57,199 nt of DNA from Mycobacterium sp. UM_CSW (GCF_000455205.1 NZ_AUWQ01000042.1:1-57199), one strand, 5' to 3'. Counted from the stretch's first letter, positions 42,633-52,353 are shown. Notes: generated from the letters alone by a model not told the origin. Numbers and translations are program-made.

Positions 42633-43838
42633 ATGACTGCGAGGGCACCCCGCATGACACCCTGTGTGAAGTGGTTGCTGCGGGCCGGCCCCGCCGACTA
42701 CATGCTGGCCCTGAGCGTGGCCAGCGCGTCGCTGCCGGTCGTCGGAAAGCGGCTGGAACCGCTGGGCGCGCTGACCGCGATGAGCGTCTGGGGCGCGCGC
42801 CACGCGCCGCAAGCCCTGTCCGCGATGACCAAGGATTGGCTGGGGCCCCACGCCAAAGACGCGCCGCCCGCCGAGCCGCAGAGCATCCGCGAGGTCTCCG
42901 TCGCCGCCCTCCGGGGCGTCGTATCCGCCGCGGACCTCGACCTGGACTGGCCCGTCGCCGAGCGGACCCCACCGATCTGGGACGCGATGCGCCGGCGCCG
43001 CTACCTCTACCGCCGCGGCGTCCACTACGGCGACCATCCGGCGCAGGTGCTCGAGGTCTGGCGGCGCAAGGACCTGCCCGCGCAACCCGCGCCGGTGCTG
43101 ATCTTCGTGCCCGGCGGCGCCTGGGTGCACGGCAAGGCCATGGGCCAGGGCTCGGCGCTGATGTCCCGGCTCGCCGAGCAGGGCTGGGTGTGCCTGGCGA
43201 TCGACTACCGCGTCGCGCCGCACCACCGCTGGCCACGCCACATCACCGACGTCAAGACCGCCATCGCGTGGGCGCGCGCCAACGTCGACAAGTTCGGCGG
43301 CGACCGCAACTTCGTTGCGGTGGCGGGCTGTTCGGCTGGCGGCCACCTGTCCGCGCTGGCGGGACTGACCCCCGACGACCCGGCGCATCGGGCGGCACTG
43401 CCCGAGGGCGCCGACAGTTCGGTGGACGCCGTCGTCGGCATCTACGGCCGCTACGACTGGGAGGACCGTTCCACCCCCGAGCGGGTGCGGTTCGTCGACT
43501 TCCTGGAGCGGGTGGTCGTCAAGAAGTCGATCGCCCGTCACCCCGAGGTGTTCCGCGACGCGTCGCCGATCGCGCGGGTGCATCGAAATGCGCCGCCATT
43601 CCTCGTGATTCACGGCAGCAAGGACAGCGTCATCCCGGTCGAGCAGGCGCGCAGCTTCGTCGAACGGTTACGCGCCGTGTCGCATTCGATGGTCGGCTAC
43701 CTGGAACTGCCCGGCGCGGGCCACGGGTACGACCTCATCGACGGGGAGCGGGCCGGCGCCGCGGCCCACGCCGCTTCGCTGTTCCTCAACCAGGTCTACC
43801 GCACCAAAATCCAGATCGGCGCGAAAGAGGTTATCTAA
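42633..43838 (+). CDS. lipC: Carboxylesterase LipC
   Basis: Alpha/beta-hydrolase of 401 residues, close to M. tuberculosis LipC (about 403), a cell-surface esterase in that species. The oxyanion motif is PGGAWVHG, the nucleophile elbow GCSAGG, the Asp lies in HGSKDSVIP and the His in GAGHGYD. A hydrophobic N-terminal part (residues 1-50) precedes the catalytic domain. It is followed at about 44 bp by the acyltransferase gene, in the same direction. Confidence 0.93.
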   Translation: MTARAPRMTPCVKWLLRAGPADYMLALSVASASLPVVGKRLEPLGALTAMSVWGARHAPQALSAMTKDWLGPHAKDAPPAEPQSIREVSVAALRGVVSAADLDLDWPVAERTPPIWDAMRRRRYLYRRGVHYGDHPAQVLEVWRRKDLPAQPAPVLIFVPGGAWVHGKAMGQGSALMSRLAEQGWVCLAIDYRVAPHHRWPRHITDVKTAIAWARANVDKFGGDRNFVAVAGCSAGGHLSALAGLTPDDPAHRAALPEGADSSVDAVVGIYGRYDWEDRSTPERVRFVDFLERVVVKKSIARHPEVFRDASPIARVHRNAPPFLVIHGSKDSVIPVEQARSFVERLRAVSHSMVGYLELPGAGHGYDLIDGERAGAAAHAASLFLNQVYRTKIQIGAKEVI

Positions 43839-43882
43839 GGACCCGGCGCTGGGTAATGTCCCCCTATGGGTAAGGGGTGGCT

Positions 43883-45292
43883 GTGAAAAGGCTCAGCGGC
43901 TGGGACGCGGTATTGCTCTACAGCGAGACGCCGAACGTGCACATGCACACCATCAAAGCCGCGGTGATCGAGCTGGCCCCGGACCGGCGTGACTTCGACA
44001 TCCAAGCCTTCCGCCAGGTGCTCGCCGGCCGGCTGAACAAGCTCGAGCCGTTCTGTTACCAGCTCGTCGAAATCCCGTTCAAGTTCCACCACCCGATGTG
44101 GCGGGAGAACTGCGAGGTGGATCTCGAATACCACATCCGGCCGTGGCGGCTGCCCGCCCCGGGCGGCCGTCGCGAATTGGACGAGGCGATCGGGCGGATC
44201 GCCAGCACGCCGCTCGACCGCAGCCGCCCGCTGTGGGAGATGTACTTCATCGAGGGCCTGGCCAACAACCGGATCGCGGTGGTCGGCAAGATCCACCACG
44301 CGCTTGCCGACGGCGTCGCCTCGGCGAACCTGCTGGCCCGCGGCATGGACATCCAGCCCGCGCCCGAGGGTCGCCCGTACAAGTCCGACCCCGACCCCAC
44401 CCCGCGGCAGCTGATGAGTTCGGCGTTCGCGGATCACCTGCGCCACCTCGGGCGAATCCCCGCGACAATCCGCTACACCGCCGAGGGGCTGGGCCGGGTC
44501 CGCCGCAGCTCGCGCAAGCTGTCCCCGGAGCTCACCCGGCCGTTCGAGCCGCCGCCGACCTTCATGAACCACAAGATCACCGCGGAGCGCAGGTTCGCCA
44601 CCGCCACGCTGGCGCTGGCCGACGTGAAGGAGACCGGCAAGCGGCTCGGGGCGACGATCAACGACATGGTGCTCGCCATGGCGACCGGCGCGCTGCGCAC
44701 CCTGCAACTGCGCTACGACGGCCAGGCCATGCCCTTGCTCGCGTCGGTGCCGATGAGCTTCGACTTCTCGCCGGAGCGCATCTCCGGCAATCGGTTCACC
44801 GGCGTGCTGGTCGGCCTGCCGACCGACTCCGACGACCCGCTGGAGCGGGTGCGGTGCACCCACGACAACGCCATCGCCGCCAAGGAATCTAACCAGCTGA
44901 TGGGGCCCGAGCTGGTCAGCCGATGGGCCGCCTACATGCCGCCCGCGCCCACCCAGGCCTTCTTCCGGTGGGCCTCCGGCCGCGACGGGCACAACAAGAT
45001 CCTCAACCTGAACATCTCCAACGTGCCCGGCCCGCGGGAGCGCGGCCGGGTGGGCGGCGCGCTGGTCACCGAGATCTATTCGGTGGGGCCGCTGACCGCC
45101 GGCAGCGGGCTGAACATCACCGTGTGGAGCTACGTCGACCAGCTCAACATCTCGGTGCTCTCCGACGGGGCCACCCTCAAGGACCCGCACGAGGTGACCG
45201 AGGCCATGGTCACCGACTTCATCGAAATACGAAGGGCCGCAGGTCTTTCCGAGGAACTGACGGTCGTCGAGGCGGCCATGGCGCCGGCCTGA
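43883..45292 (+). CDS. Wax ester synthase/diacylglycerol acyltransferase-like (Rv0221-like)
   Basis: WS/DGAT family enzyme of 469 residues that would esterify fatty acyl-CoA with diacylglycerol or a long-chain alcohol. The catalytic HHxxxDG is H138-H139...D143-G144 (KIHHALADGVASA). The NDMVLAMATGALR and LNISNVPGPRERG motifs of the family follow. GTG 43883 (VKRLSGWD) matches the M. tuberculosis start; GTG 43877 would add two residues. It is downstream of lipC and upstream of echA1, as in M. tuberculosis. Confidence 0.93.
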   Translation: MKRLSGWDAVLLYSETPNVHMHTIKAAVIELAPDRRDFDIQAFRQVLAGRLNKLEPFCYQLVEIPFKFHHPMWRENCEVDLEYHIRPWRLPAPGGRRELDEAIGRIASTPLDRSRPLWEMYFIEGLANNRIAVVGKIHHALADGVASANLLARGMDIQPAPEGRPYKSDPDPTPRQLMSSAFADHLRHLGRIPATIRYTAEGLGRVRRSSRKLSPELTRPFEPPPTFMNHKITAERRFATATLALADVKETGKRLGATINDMVLAMATGALRTLQLRYDGQAMPLLASVPMSFDFSPERISGNRFTGVLVGLPTDSDDPLERVRCTHDNAIAAKESNQLMGPELVSRWAAYMPPAPTQAFFRWASGRDGHNKILNLNISNVPGPRERGRVGGALVTEIYSVGPLTAGSGLNITVWSYVDQLNISVLSDGATLKDPHEVTEAMVTDFIEIRRAAGLSEELTVVEAAMAPA

Positions 45293-45302
45293 GGGCCGCC
45301 CC

Positions 45303-45352
45303 GGTAACGGGACTCTCGACTGGTGCCAATGCCATTTCCGCCGACCGTTACC
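45303..45352. repeat. Spaced inverted repeat before echA1
   Basis: GGTAACGG at 45303-45310 and CCGTTACC at 45345-45352 are exact reverse complements, 34 bp apart, in the acyltransferase/echA1 gap. They may be half sites of one regulator or a weak hairpin. Confidence 0.3.
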
Positions 45353-45400
45353 ATCTTCTCGGATAGGCACCCACCCGACCCGAAGGAGCTGTGCGGCACC

Positions 45401-46183
45401 GTGAGCGAAGAGGCCACCAATCCCGAGCCCGAAGTCCTGGTCGAACAGCGGGATCGGATCCTGATCATCACCATCAACCGGCCGAAAGCCAAGAACGCGG
45501 TCAACGCCGCGGTCGCCCAGGGCCTGGCCGACGCCGTGGATCGGCTCGACGGCGACACCGGCCTGTCGGTCGGAATCGTGACCGGCGCGGGTGGCTCGTT
45601 CTGCGCGGGCATGGACCTCAAGGCCTTCGCGCGCGGCGAAGTGCCCATCGTCGAGGGTCGCGGCATGGGCTTCACCGAGCGCCCGCCGGTCAAGCCGCTG
45701 ATCGCCGCGGTGGAAGGCTATGCGCTGGCCGGCGGCACCGAGCTGGCGCTGGCCACCGACCTGATCGTGGCCTCGCGGGACTCGGCGTTCGGCATCCCCG
45801 AGGTCAAGCGGGGGCTGGTCGCCGGCGGCGGCGGGCTCCTGCGGCTGCCCGAGCGCATCCCGTCGGCCATCGCGATGGAGCTGGCGCTGACCGGTGACAA
45901 CCTTTCCGCCGAGCGCGCCCACGAGCTGGGGATGGTCAACGTGCTGGCCGAACCGGGCCATGCCCTGGACGCCGCCATCGAGCTGGCCGAGAAGATCGCG
46001 GCCAACGGCCCGCTCGCGGTGGCCGCCACCAAGCGCATCATCGTCGAGTCCCGGGGCTGGACCCAGGAGTCCCGCTGGGAGGAACAGAACAAGATTCTGG
46101 GTCCGGTGTTCGTGTCCAACGACGCCAAGGAGGGCGCGATCGCCTTCGCGGAGAAGCGCCCGGCGCGCTGGACCGGCACCTAA
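45401..46183 (+). CDS. echA1: Enoyl-CoA hydratase EchA1
   Basis: Crotonase-family enzyme of 260 residues, for hydration of enoyl-CoA in fatty acid or sterol breakdown. Motifs: INRPKAKNAVN, GSFCAGMDLKAFARG (oxyanion), ALAGGTELALA and FGIPEVKRGLVAGGGG with the catalytic Glu. GTG 45401 is chosen by similarity to the M. tuberculosis protein and has AAGGAG 13 bp before it. The 3' end overlaps the convergent TetR gene by three bases. Confidence 0.92.
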   Translation: MSEEATNPEPEVLVEQRDRILIITINRPKAKNAVNAAVAQGLADAVDRLDGDTGLSVGIVTGAGGSFCAGMDLKAFARGEVPIVEGRGMGFTERPPVKPLIAAVEGYALAGGTELALATDLIVASRDSAFGIPEVKRGLVAGGGGLLRLPERIPSAIAMELALTGDNLSAERAHELGMVNVLAEPGHALDAAIELAEKIAANGPLAVAATKRIIVESRGWTQESRWEEQNKILGPVFVSNDAKEGAIAFAEKRPARWTGT

Positions 46184-46782
46184 TCGGTCAGGTAACGCTG
46201 CACCGTCGGCCCGAGCCAGCCGACCAGGTCGTCGACGCTGGTCGAGGCGAGCGGCTCGATCTTGAGCTGGTAGCGCGCGAACGCGAGCCCGGCCAGGTGA
46301 CTGGCCACCAGCTCGACGCGTAGCTCGGCGTCGGCAACCCCGAATTCCGTCGCGACCCGCTTGGCGATCGGCCCGGCGAGGCTGTCGTGCAACACCTTTC
46401 GCGCCTGGGGGTGGATGGTCGCCGAACGCCACAGCGTCATGAAGGGCTCGAAGACGGCGCCTTCTTCCCAGTGCTCGAAAAAGCGGCGCACCAGCCGCGG
46501 GCCGATCTGCTCGGTGCCCTCGTCGAGCAGCGTGGCCAGCTGGTGCAGCGGGTGCTCGGGCCCGGTCAGCGCCGACGCGGTGAACAGCCCCTCCTTGCTG
46601 TCGAAGAAGTAATAGACCATCGCGACGTCCACGCCGGCGTCGGCGGCGATCGCGCGGACCGTCGCCTTGTCGTACCCGTCGCGCATGAAGCGTTCGCGCG
46701 CCGCGTCGACGATGCGCTGCCTGCTCTGTTGACCGGTCCGCCACCGGCCCGCCCGCCGCGCTTCCGCCATGCGCGTCAGCAT
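46180..46782 (-). CDS. TetR family regulator with twin operators
   Basis: A 200-residue repressor. The helix-turn-helix (YDKATVRAIAADAGVDVAMV then YYFFDSKEGLF) and the C-terminal domain (VELVASHLAGLAFARYQLKI) match the group with TetR_C tails. The start used is ATG 46782; ATG 46770 is possible. No ribosome binding site is seen, so the transcript may be leaderless. A copy of its likely operator begins 3 bp upstream of the start. It diverges from the ICMT-like gene at 46873. Confidence 0.87.
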   Translation of the reverse strand: MLTRMAEARRAGRWRTGQQSRQRIVDAARERFMRDGYDKATVRAIAADAGVDVAMVYYFFDSKEGLFTASALTGPEHPLHQLATLLDEGTEQIGPRLVRRFFEHWEEGAVFEPFMTLWRSATIHPQARKVLHDSLAGPIAKRVATEFGVADAELRVELVASHLAGLAFARYQLKIEPLASTSVDDLVGWLGPTVQRYLTD

Positions 46783-46784
46783 AC

Positions 46785-46800
46785 TTCAACAGGCGTTGAC
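46785..46800. promoter_or_regulatory. TetR operator, copy 1
   Basis: TTCAAC-AGGC-GTTGAC: five of six outer pairs match the perfect copy at 46833-46848. It sits next to the start of the TetR gene, so it would block its own transcription. Confidence 0.6.
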
Positions 46801-46832
46801 CTATGCAGGGCCGCGCGCGTAGGCTGGCTTTG

Positions 46833-46848
46833 TTCAACGATGGTTGAA
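46833..46848. promoter_or_regulatory. TetR operator, copy 2
   Basis: TTCAAC-GATG-GTTGAA, a perfect 6-4-6 palindrome, 24 bp before the ICMT-like start. The two copies are 48 bp apart, centre to centre. Confidence 0.7.
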
Positions 46849-46872
46849 GTAAGCAGGGGAGAGGAGTAGGCG

Positions 46873-47412
46873 ATGGCGACGAACACGCACGAACGACGGC
46901 TCTGGTGGCGACACCTGATGTCCGTCCTGCTTTTTCCGCTGACGGTGACGATCGTCGTCCCGGCATTGATTGTGTTTCCGACCGGCCTGCGGGCGGGGCA
47001 CTTCGGTGCCGCGCTGACGGTGGCGCTGGTCGCGGTCGGCTGCTTGCTGATCGCCGCCGGCCTTGCCCTGATGGTCTGGACGAACGTGCTGTTCGACCGG
47101 GTCGGCGAGGGGACCCTGGGGCTCGGGCCGGTGATGGGCGAGCCGGTCCATTTGGTCGTGCGCGGGCCCTACCGTCATGTGCGTAACCCGATGATCACCG
47201 GCGTGCTCTGCATCCTGCTGGGCGAGGCGGCCATTACCGGTTCCGGTGCGTTGCTGGCTTGGTTCGCAATCTTCTTCGCGTTCCAGGCGACGGCCATTCG
47301 GTTCTGGGAGGAGCCCCACCTCGTCGGGCGCTACGGCGACGAGTACCTCGCCTACCGGCGCAACGTTCCGCGCTGGATCCCCCGGATCTCCGCCTGGGAC
47401 CCGAACCGCTAG
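46873..47412 (+). CDS. ICMT/PEMT-like integral membrane methyltransferase
   Basis: A 179-residue membrane protein with hydrophobic segments at about 16-37, 44-69 and 95-130. The motif GPYRHVRNPM followed by the C-terminal EEPHLVGRYGDEYLAYRRNV is the signature of the isoprenylcysteine carboxyl methyltransferase / phospholipid methyltransferase family. GAGAGGAG precedes the ATG. It is divergent from the TetR gene, with both operator copies in the gap. The acceptor in mycobacteria is not known; a lipid or small molecule is likely. Confidence 0.85.
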   Translation: MATNTHERRLWWRHLMSVLLFPLTVTIVVPALIVFPTGLRAGHFGAALTVALVAVGCLLIAAGLALMVWTNVLFDRVGEGTLGLGPVMGEPVHLVVRGPYRHVRNPMITGVLCILLGEAAITGSGALLAWFAIFFAFQATAIRFWEEPHLVGRYGDEYLAYRRNVPRWIPRISAWDPNR

Positions 47413-47478
47413 CAATAGTTAGATGGCTTACACTGTGCGCTAGATTTGTAAAGGGCGGGGATCCACGAAGGATCGAGG

Positions 47479-48978
47479 ATGAGCATTTCGTTGCTGCTGG
47501 AGATGGCTGCGTCGGGCAACCCGGAACGCACTGCCGTCGTCTCGGGAGAGCTGCGGCTGACGACTCAGCAGCTCAGCGATCTGGCCGACGGCGGGGCCGG
47601 CGTCATCGCGGCGTCGGGCGCCAAGCATGTGGCGTACGTGGGGACCGGTGGCGCGATGCTGCCGGTGCTGATCTTCGCCTCGGCGCGCGCGGGGTTGGCC
47701 TTCACGCCGCTCAATTACCGGCTCTCCGCCGAGGGCATCCAGGCGCTCATCGAGCGGTTGCCCGAACCGCTGGTGATCGTCGACGACCGCTACCGCGACA
47801 TGATCGGGGAATCGTCGGGGCGGGTGATGTCGTCCGACGAATTCCTCGCGGCCGCGCGCGAGAGCGAGCCCGCGGCCGAGTTCGCCGACCCGGAGTCGGT
47901 GGCGATCGTGCTTTTCACGTCGGGCACCACGTCGGCGCCCAAGGCCGTCGAGCTCTCGCACAACAACCTGACCAGTTACGTCACCGGGACGGTCGAGTTC
48001 GAGTCGGCCGAACCCGCCGACGCCGCGCTGATCTGCGTGCCGCCCTATCACATCGCCGGTGTGAGCGCCGCGCTGTCGAACCTGTACGCCGGCCGAAAGA
48101 TGGTCTACCTGCCCAACTTTGACGCCGACGAATGGGTGCGGCTGATCGAGGCCGAGAAGGTCACCACCGCGACCGTGGTGCCCACCATGCTGGACCGCAT
48201 CGTCACCGTCCTCGAGCGCGGCGGACACGAGCTACCGTCGCTGCGCAGCCTGGCCTACGGCGGATCCAAGGTCGGCCTGCCGCTGGTGCGCCGGGCGCTG
48301 GAGCTGCTGCCGCACGTGGGCTTTGTGAACGCCTACGGGCTGACCGAGACTAGCTCGACGATCGCCGTGCTGGGACCCGACGACCACCGCGAGGCGCACG
48401 CGGCGTCGGCCGACCACGTCGCGAAGCGGCTGGGGTCGGTCGGGCGGCCGGTGCCCGGCATCGAGCTGCAGATCCGTGGCGAGGACGGCACGGTGCTGCC
48501 GCCGGGCGAAAGCGGCGAGCTGTTCGTGCGCGGCGAGCAGGTGTCGGGGCGTTACACCGGGATCGGCTCGGTGCTCGACGAGGACGGCTGGTTCCCGACC
48601 CGCGACGTCGCCCTGCTCGACGAGGACGGCTACCTCTTTATCAGCGGGCGCAGCGACGACACCATCATCCGCGGCGGGGAGAACATCGCGCCCGCCGAGC
48701 TGGAGGAGGTGCTCATCGAGCACGCCCACGTGCGCGACGTCGCCGTGGTCGGCGTCGAGGATCCGCAGTGGGGCCAGGCGATCGTGGCCGTCGTGGTGCC
48801 GGTGGCCGGCATCGATCCCGACCCCGAGGAGCTGCGTGAGCATGTCCGCAAGAGTTTGCGGGGGTCGCGCACGCCCGACCGGGTAGTCTTTCGCGACGAG
48901 CTGCCGACCACACCCACGGGCAAAGTCCTGCGCCGCGAAATCGTCGAAAATCTCCGAACCTTAGGAACGCCGAAATGA
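47479..48978 (+). CDS. Fatty-acyl-CoA/AMP ligase (FadD family)
   Basis: ANL-family enzyme of 499 residues. P-loop LFTSGTTSAPKAVELSHNN, A5 NAYGLTETSSTIA, A7 DGWFPTRDVALLDEDGYLFI, A8 GRSDDTIIRGGENIAPAE and the C-terminal PTTPTGKVLRREI with the catalytic Lys. It shares the overall pattern of fadD4 in this window but differs throughout. It overlaps the next, 98-residue gene by ATGA. A 66-bp region before it separates it from the ICMT-like gene. The substrate is unknown. Confidence 0.9.
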   Translation: MSISLLLEMAASGNPERTAVVSGELRLTTQQLSDLADGGAGVIAASGAKHVAYVGTGGAMLPVLIFASARAGLAFTPLNYRLSAEGIQALIERLPEPLVIVDDRYRDMIGESSGRVMSSDEFLAAARESEPAAEFADPESVAIVLFTSGTTSAPKAVELSHNNLTSYVTGTVEFESAEPADAALICVPPYHIAGVSAALSNLYAGRKMVYLPNFDADEWVRLIEAEKVTTATVVPTMLDRIVTVLERGGHELPSLRSLAYGGSKVGLPLVRRALELLPHVGFVNAYGLTETSSTIAVLGPDDHREAHAASADHVAKRLGSVGRPVPGIELQIRGEDGTVLPPGESGELFVRGEQVSGRYTGIGSVLDEDGWFPTRDVALLDEDGYLFISGRSDDTIIRGGENIAPAELEEVLIEHAHVRDVAVVGVEDPQWGQAIVAVVVPVAGIDPDPEELREHVRKSLRGSRTPDRVVFRDELPTTPTGKVLRREIVENLRTLGTPK

Positions 48979-49271
48979 TCAAGAACGGAACCCGTCTCGC
49001 CAGCCAGGTGTGTGACACCCAGGTCATCGTCGTCCGCAGCGCCGACAGCCTCGACGACCTGCGCTGCGGTGGCGCGCCGATGGTGCCGATCGGCGGCGAG
49101 CGCTCCGGCGAGCTCGACCCGGCATTCTCCGACGGCACCGTGATGGGCAAGCGCTACGTCGACGAGACCGGCGCCGAAGTGCTGGTGACCAAGCCCGGCG
49201 CCGGCAGCCTGAGCATCGGTGCGACCGCGCTGCAGCTCAAAGAGGTCAAGCCGCTGCCGGCCAGCGACTAG
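48975..49271 (+). CDS. Small conserved protein coupled to the acyl-CoA ligase
   Basis: A 98-residue protein with no membrane segment. It carries two Cys (C13, C31). Recognisable parts are LASQVCDTQVIVVRSADSLD, GGAPMVPIGGERSG, YVDETGAEVLVTKPGAGSLS and an end LKEVKPLPASD. I do not recognise a named domain. It overlaps the ligase stop (ATGA at 48975-48978), so both are made together. It ends 17 bp before the stop of the convergent first PE_PGRS gene. A decayed copy of its last 30 codons is at 50850-50948. Confidence 0.78.
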   Translation: MIKNGTRLASQVCDTQVIVVRSADSLDDLRCGGAPMVPIGGERSGELDPAFSDGTVMGKRYVDETGAEVLVTKPGAGSLSIGATALQLKEVKPLPASD

Positions 49272-49288
49272 GGAAGCCCGCCGAGCGT

Positions 49289-50731
49289 CTAAAGCCCGTC
49301 GTTCCCAGGCACACCGAGCAAGATTCCCCCGCTGCCGCCCTTGCCCACGGTGCCGATCGGACCGGTCTTGTTCCCGCCGGTACCACCATTGCCGATGAGA
49401 ATGGCGGCGTTGCCGCCATCACCGCCGTTACCGTTAGTGGTGCCGTTCCCGGCATTCCCGCCGTCCCCGCCGGAGCCCATCAGCACCGCGCCGTTGCCCC
49501 CGTGACCGCCGGTACCGTCACCTAACACCCCGAAGCCTGCTTGACCGCCGTCCCCGCCGCTGCCGACCAGCCCTATCGCGTTGCCGCCCGCGCCTCCGGC
49601 ACCACCGGATCCCAGCACGTTCGCAGCGCCCTGGCCCCCGTGCCCCCCGCTGCCGATGAGGATTCCGCCGTTGCCACCGGCCCCGCCGGCGCCCGCTTTG
49701 CCGATGGATGCGATGGCCTGACCTGTGCCGTTCCCCCCATGGCCGCCATTGCCGATCAGCCCCGCATTGCCCCCGTTGCCGCCGGCAAACGAACCCGTGC
49801 CCGCGCCGCCTGCACCGCCATTTCCCGTCAGCAGTCCGCCCGATCCTCCGTTGCCGCCGACATTGCCGGCGGAGCCGTCTCCGGCACTCCCGCCCGTTCC
49901 ACCGTCTCCGTGGAGGATGCCCCCGTGGCCACCGCTACCGCCCGCACCTCCGGTGGCTTGTGACGTGGCGCCCAAGGGCAGCAAACCCAATCCTCCGGTA
50001 CCGCCGGCGCCGCCGTTGCCGATCAATCCGATCGCGTCGCCCCCGGCGCCCCCAGTGCCGCCGAGACCATCTACGGCGGTGACCAGGTCGGCCCCCCCAA
50101 TGCCGCCCGCGCCGCCGCTGCCGATCAACAGGCCGCCGGTGCCGCCTGCGCCCCCGGCACCTCCATTCACGCCAGCGGTGCTACTCGAGCCCCCAGCTCC
50201 GCCCATGCCACCGTTGCCGAACAGTCCGGCGGGACCGCCGTTGCCCCCGGCTTGGTTAGCCGCACCGGATCCGCCGTTGCCGCCGTTGCCCCACAGGATG
50301 CCGCCGGCACCACCGGGTTGGCCGGTGCCCGGCAAGCCGTTGGTGCCGTCGCCGATCAACGGGCGCTGCAAGAGCAGCTCGGTGGGTGCGTTGATCGCGT
50401 TGAGTACGTCTTGTTGCAACACCTGCCACGGATTCGCGGTGGCCGCGGCATTCGCGATCTCGGTGCCGGCATAGGCCGCCGCACCGGTGTTTAGGGCCTG
50501 CACGAACTGCTGATGAAACGCCGCCGCCTGGGCGCTGAGGGCCTGAAACCCTTGGGCGTGGGCACCGAAGACGGCTGCCAGCGCCGCTGACACCTCGTCG
50601 GCCCCGGCCGCGAGTATCTGCGTGGTGGGCCCGGACGCAGCCGCATTCGCCTCACTGATCGTCGAACCAATACCCGCCAAATCCGTTGCGGCCGCCGCCA
50701 TCAGGTCGGGTTGTGCGATGAGGAAAGACAT
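49289..50731 (-). CDS. PE_PGRS family protein 1
   Basis: A 480-residue PE_PGRS protein. The PE domain (residues 1 to about 95) has the ESX secretion motif YxxxE (YAGTE), and the linker [20 protein letters not shown] leads into [14 protein letters not shown]. The rest is GGAGG/GGNGG repeat to the end. It closes with [13 protein letters not shown]. Secretion by ESX-5 is expected for the family. The protein probably sits at the cell surface. Convergent with the 98-residue gene (17 bp between stops). Confidence 0.93.
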   Translation of the reverse strand: MSFLIAQPDLMAAAATDLAGIGSTISEANAAASGPTTQILAAGADEVSAALAAVFGAHAQGFQALSAQAAAFHQQFVQALNTGAAAYAGTEIANAAATANPWQVLQQDVLNAINAPTELLLQRPLIGDGTNGLPGTGQPGGAGGILWGNGGNGGSGAANQAGGNGGPAGLFGNGGMGGAGGSSSTAGVNGGAGGAGGTGGLLIGSGGAGGIGGADLVTAVDGLGGTGGAGGDAIGLIGNGGAGGTGGLGLLPLGATSQATGGAGGSGGHGGILHGDGGTGGSAGDGSAGNVGGNGGSGGLLTGNGGAGGAGTGSFAGGNGGNAGLIGNGGHGGNGTGQAIASIGKAGAGGAGGNGGILIGSGGHGGQGAANVLGSGGAGGAGGNAIGLVGSGGDGGQAGFGVLGDGTGGHGGNGAVLMGSGGDGGNAGNGTTNGNGGDGGNAAILIGNGGTGGNKTGPIGTVGKGGSGGILLGVPGNDGL

Positions 50732-50849
50732 ATCCGAACCTCCACCGGCATTTATCGGTACCGCGTACGTTCAAACCGGAAACGTTGCTGCTGCGCCCGT
50801 TAGCAACCAACTGGTACCGAAAATACGGCAAAACCATACTAAAGCGCCA

Positions 50850-50948
50850 GTATTGGCGAGGGTTTCTAAACCCGGCGCCTGGCAGCCCGAGCCGTCAATC
50901 AGACCGCTGCGACTCAAAGAGGTCAGGCCGCCGCCGGCTAGCGACTGA
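50850..50948 (+). pseudogene. Decayed copy of the 3' end of the 98-residue gene
   Basis: About 32 codons ending RLKEVRPPPASD and a stop at 50948 match the end of the 98-residue gene (QLKEVKPLPASD). Over the last 34 bases before the stop the DNA differs at about three positions. Homology continues past the stop (CTAGGGAAGC). The 5' part is absent. It lies between PE_PGRS 1 and 2 in the same relation to PE_PGRS 2 as the intact gene has to PE_PGRS 1. Confidence 0.8.
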
Positions 50949-50955
50949 TGCTCGG

Positions 50956-52353
50956 CTAGGGAAGCAGCCCGTTCGGTCCGGGCACCCCGAGCAGCAACCC
51001 GCCGGCGCCGCCTTGCCCGACGGTGCCGTCGACGAAGTAGGCATTGCCGCCTCGGCCGCCGTTGCCGATCAGCCCGGCATTGCCGCCGTCTCCGCCGGTG
51101 GACCGGTCGCCTAGAACGTCGTGGTCCCCGGGTCCAGCGCTGCCGCCGCTTCCGCCACTGCCGATCAGGGCGCCGTTGCCGCCGCGGCCGCCGGCGCCGC
51201 TCTGCGACCCACTGCCGCCTGCTCCGCCGCCGCCGCCATTGCCGAACAGCCCTATGGCGTTGCCGCCGGCGCCGCCAGTGCCGGCGGTGCTGCTGATGTT
51301 TTGTCCGCCGCTCCCGCCGTGGCCGCCGTCGCCGAACAGTGCCCCACCGAGTCCGCCGCCGCCACCGCTTCCGCCGCCGGTCGAGCCTCCTGTCCCACCG
51401 CCGCCGCCGTTGCCGATCAGCCCGGCATTCCCGCCGGCGCCGCCGGGCAGACTGCCGGAGCCGGCGCCGCCGGCACCGCCGTTGCCGCTCAGCAGACCGC
51501 CGGCCCCGCCGGTGCCCCCGACATTGCCTGAGGTGCCCAACCCGGCGGCTCCGCCGGCGCCGCCGGCGCCGTTGAGCAGGCCGCCGTGGCCGCCGTGTCC
51601 GCCCGCACCCCCGGTAGACCCGGAAACGCTCGAGCCGCCGACACCGCCGGCGCCGCCGTGGCCGAACAGTCCGATCGCGTCGCCGCCGGCGCCGCCGGTG
51701 CCGGCGACAGCAGGCGTCGCGCTTACCCACAGCCCGCCGGCGCCGCCCACGCCGCCGTTGCCGACCAGGAATCCTCCGGTGCCGCCGGCGCCGCCGGTGG
51801 CGTTTCCGATGCCGGCCGCGCCCCCGTTTCCGCCGTTGCCGATCAGCCCGGCCGGCCCGCCGTTGCCGCCGGGCCCGCCAGCCGCGCCGGACCCGCCGTT
51901 ACCGCCGTTGCCCCACAGCAGTCCGCCCGCCTGGCCGTTTTGGCCGGTGTTGGGTGCGCCGTCGGCGCCGTCGCCGATCAGCGGACGCTGCAAGAGCAGT
52001 TCGGTGGGCGTGTTGATCGCGTTGAGCAGGTCCTGCTGCAGGACCTGCCACGGGTTGGCCGCGGCGGCGGCGTTGGCCGCTTCCGCGCCGGCATACGCGT
52101 CGACGGCCGTCTTCAGGGCCTGCACGAATTGCTGGTGAAACGCCGCGGCTCGGGCGCTGAGCGCCTGATAGTCCACGGCGTGCGACCCGAACACCGCCGC
52201 TGCCGCCGCCGACACCTCGTCGGCACCCGCGGCCAGCAGGTTGGTGGTTCGGAGCGCCGCGACGGCATTAGCCTCGTTAAGGGTGGAACCGACATCCGCC
52301 AGAGTTGTTGTGGCCGTTGATATTACGTCTGGTACGGCGATCACATATGACAT
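50956..52353 (-). CDS. PE_PGRS family protein 2
   Basis: A 465-residue PE_PGRS protein. ATG 52353 is the start, with GGAGG upstream, giving [12 protein letters not shown]; the frame further upstream is not used. The PE domain ends near residue 95 with the YxxxE motif YAGAE, followed by [20 protein letters not shown] and the Gly-rich repeat. The end is [15 protein letters not shown]. Its 3' side carries the decayed tail of the 98-residue gene. Confidence 0.92.
   Translation of the reverse strand: MSYVIAVPDVISTATTTLADVGSTLNEANAVAALRTTNLLAAGADEVSAAAAAVFGSHAVDYQALSARAAAFHQQFVQALKTAVDAYAGAEAANAAAAANPWQVLQQDLLNAINTPTELLLQRPLIGDGADGAPNTGQNGQAGGLLWGNGGNGGSGAAGGPGGNGGPAGLIGNGGNGGAAGIGNATGGAGGTGGFLVGNGGVGGAGGLWVSATPAVAGTGGAGGDAIGLFGHGGAGGVGGSSVSGSTGGAGGHGGHGGLLNGAGGAGGAAGLGTSGNVGGTGGAGGLLSGNGGAGGAGSGSLPGGAGGNAGLIGNGGGGGTGGSTGGGSGGGGGLGGALFGDGGHGGSGGQNISSTAGTGGAGGNAIGLFGNGGGGGAGGSGSQSGAGGRGGNGALIGSGGSGGSAGPGDHDVLGDRSTGGDGGNAGLIGNGGRGGNAYFVDGTVGQGGAGGLLLGVPGPNGLLP

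Noticed and set aside
47413-47478. Operator formed by CTTACA and TGTAAA before the acyl-CoA ligase gene
   Set aside because: The arms are short, differ at one position and are 13 bp apart; a chance match is likely.
49725-50474. Long Pro/Ala-rich frames on the plus strand across the PE_PGRS array
   Set aside because: They are the reverse reading of Gly-rich repeats. The minus-strand PE domains are conserved and the plus frames are low complexity.
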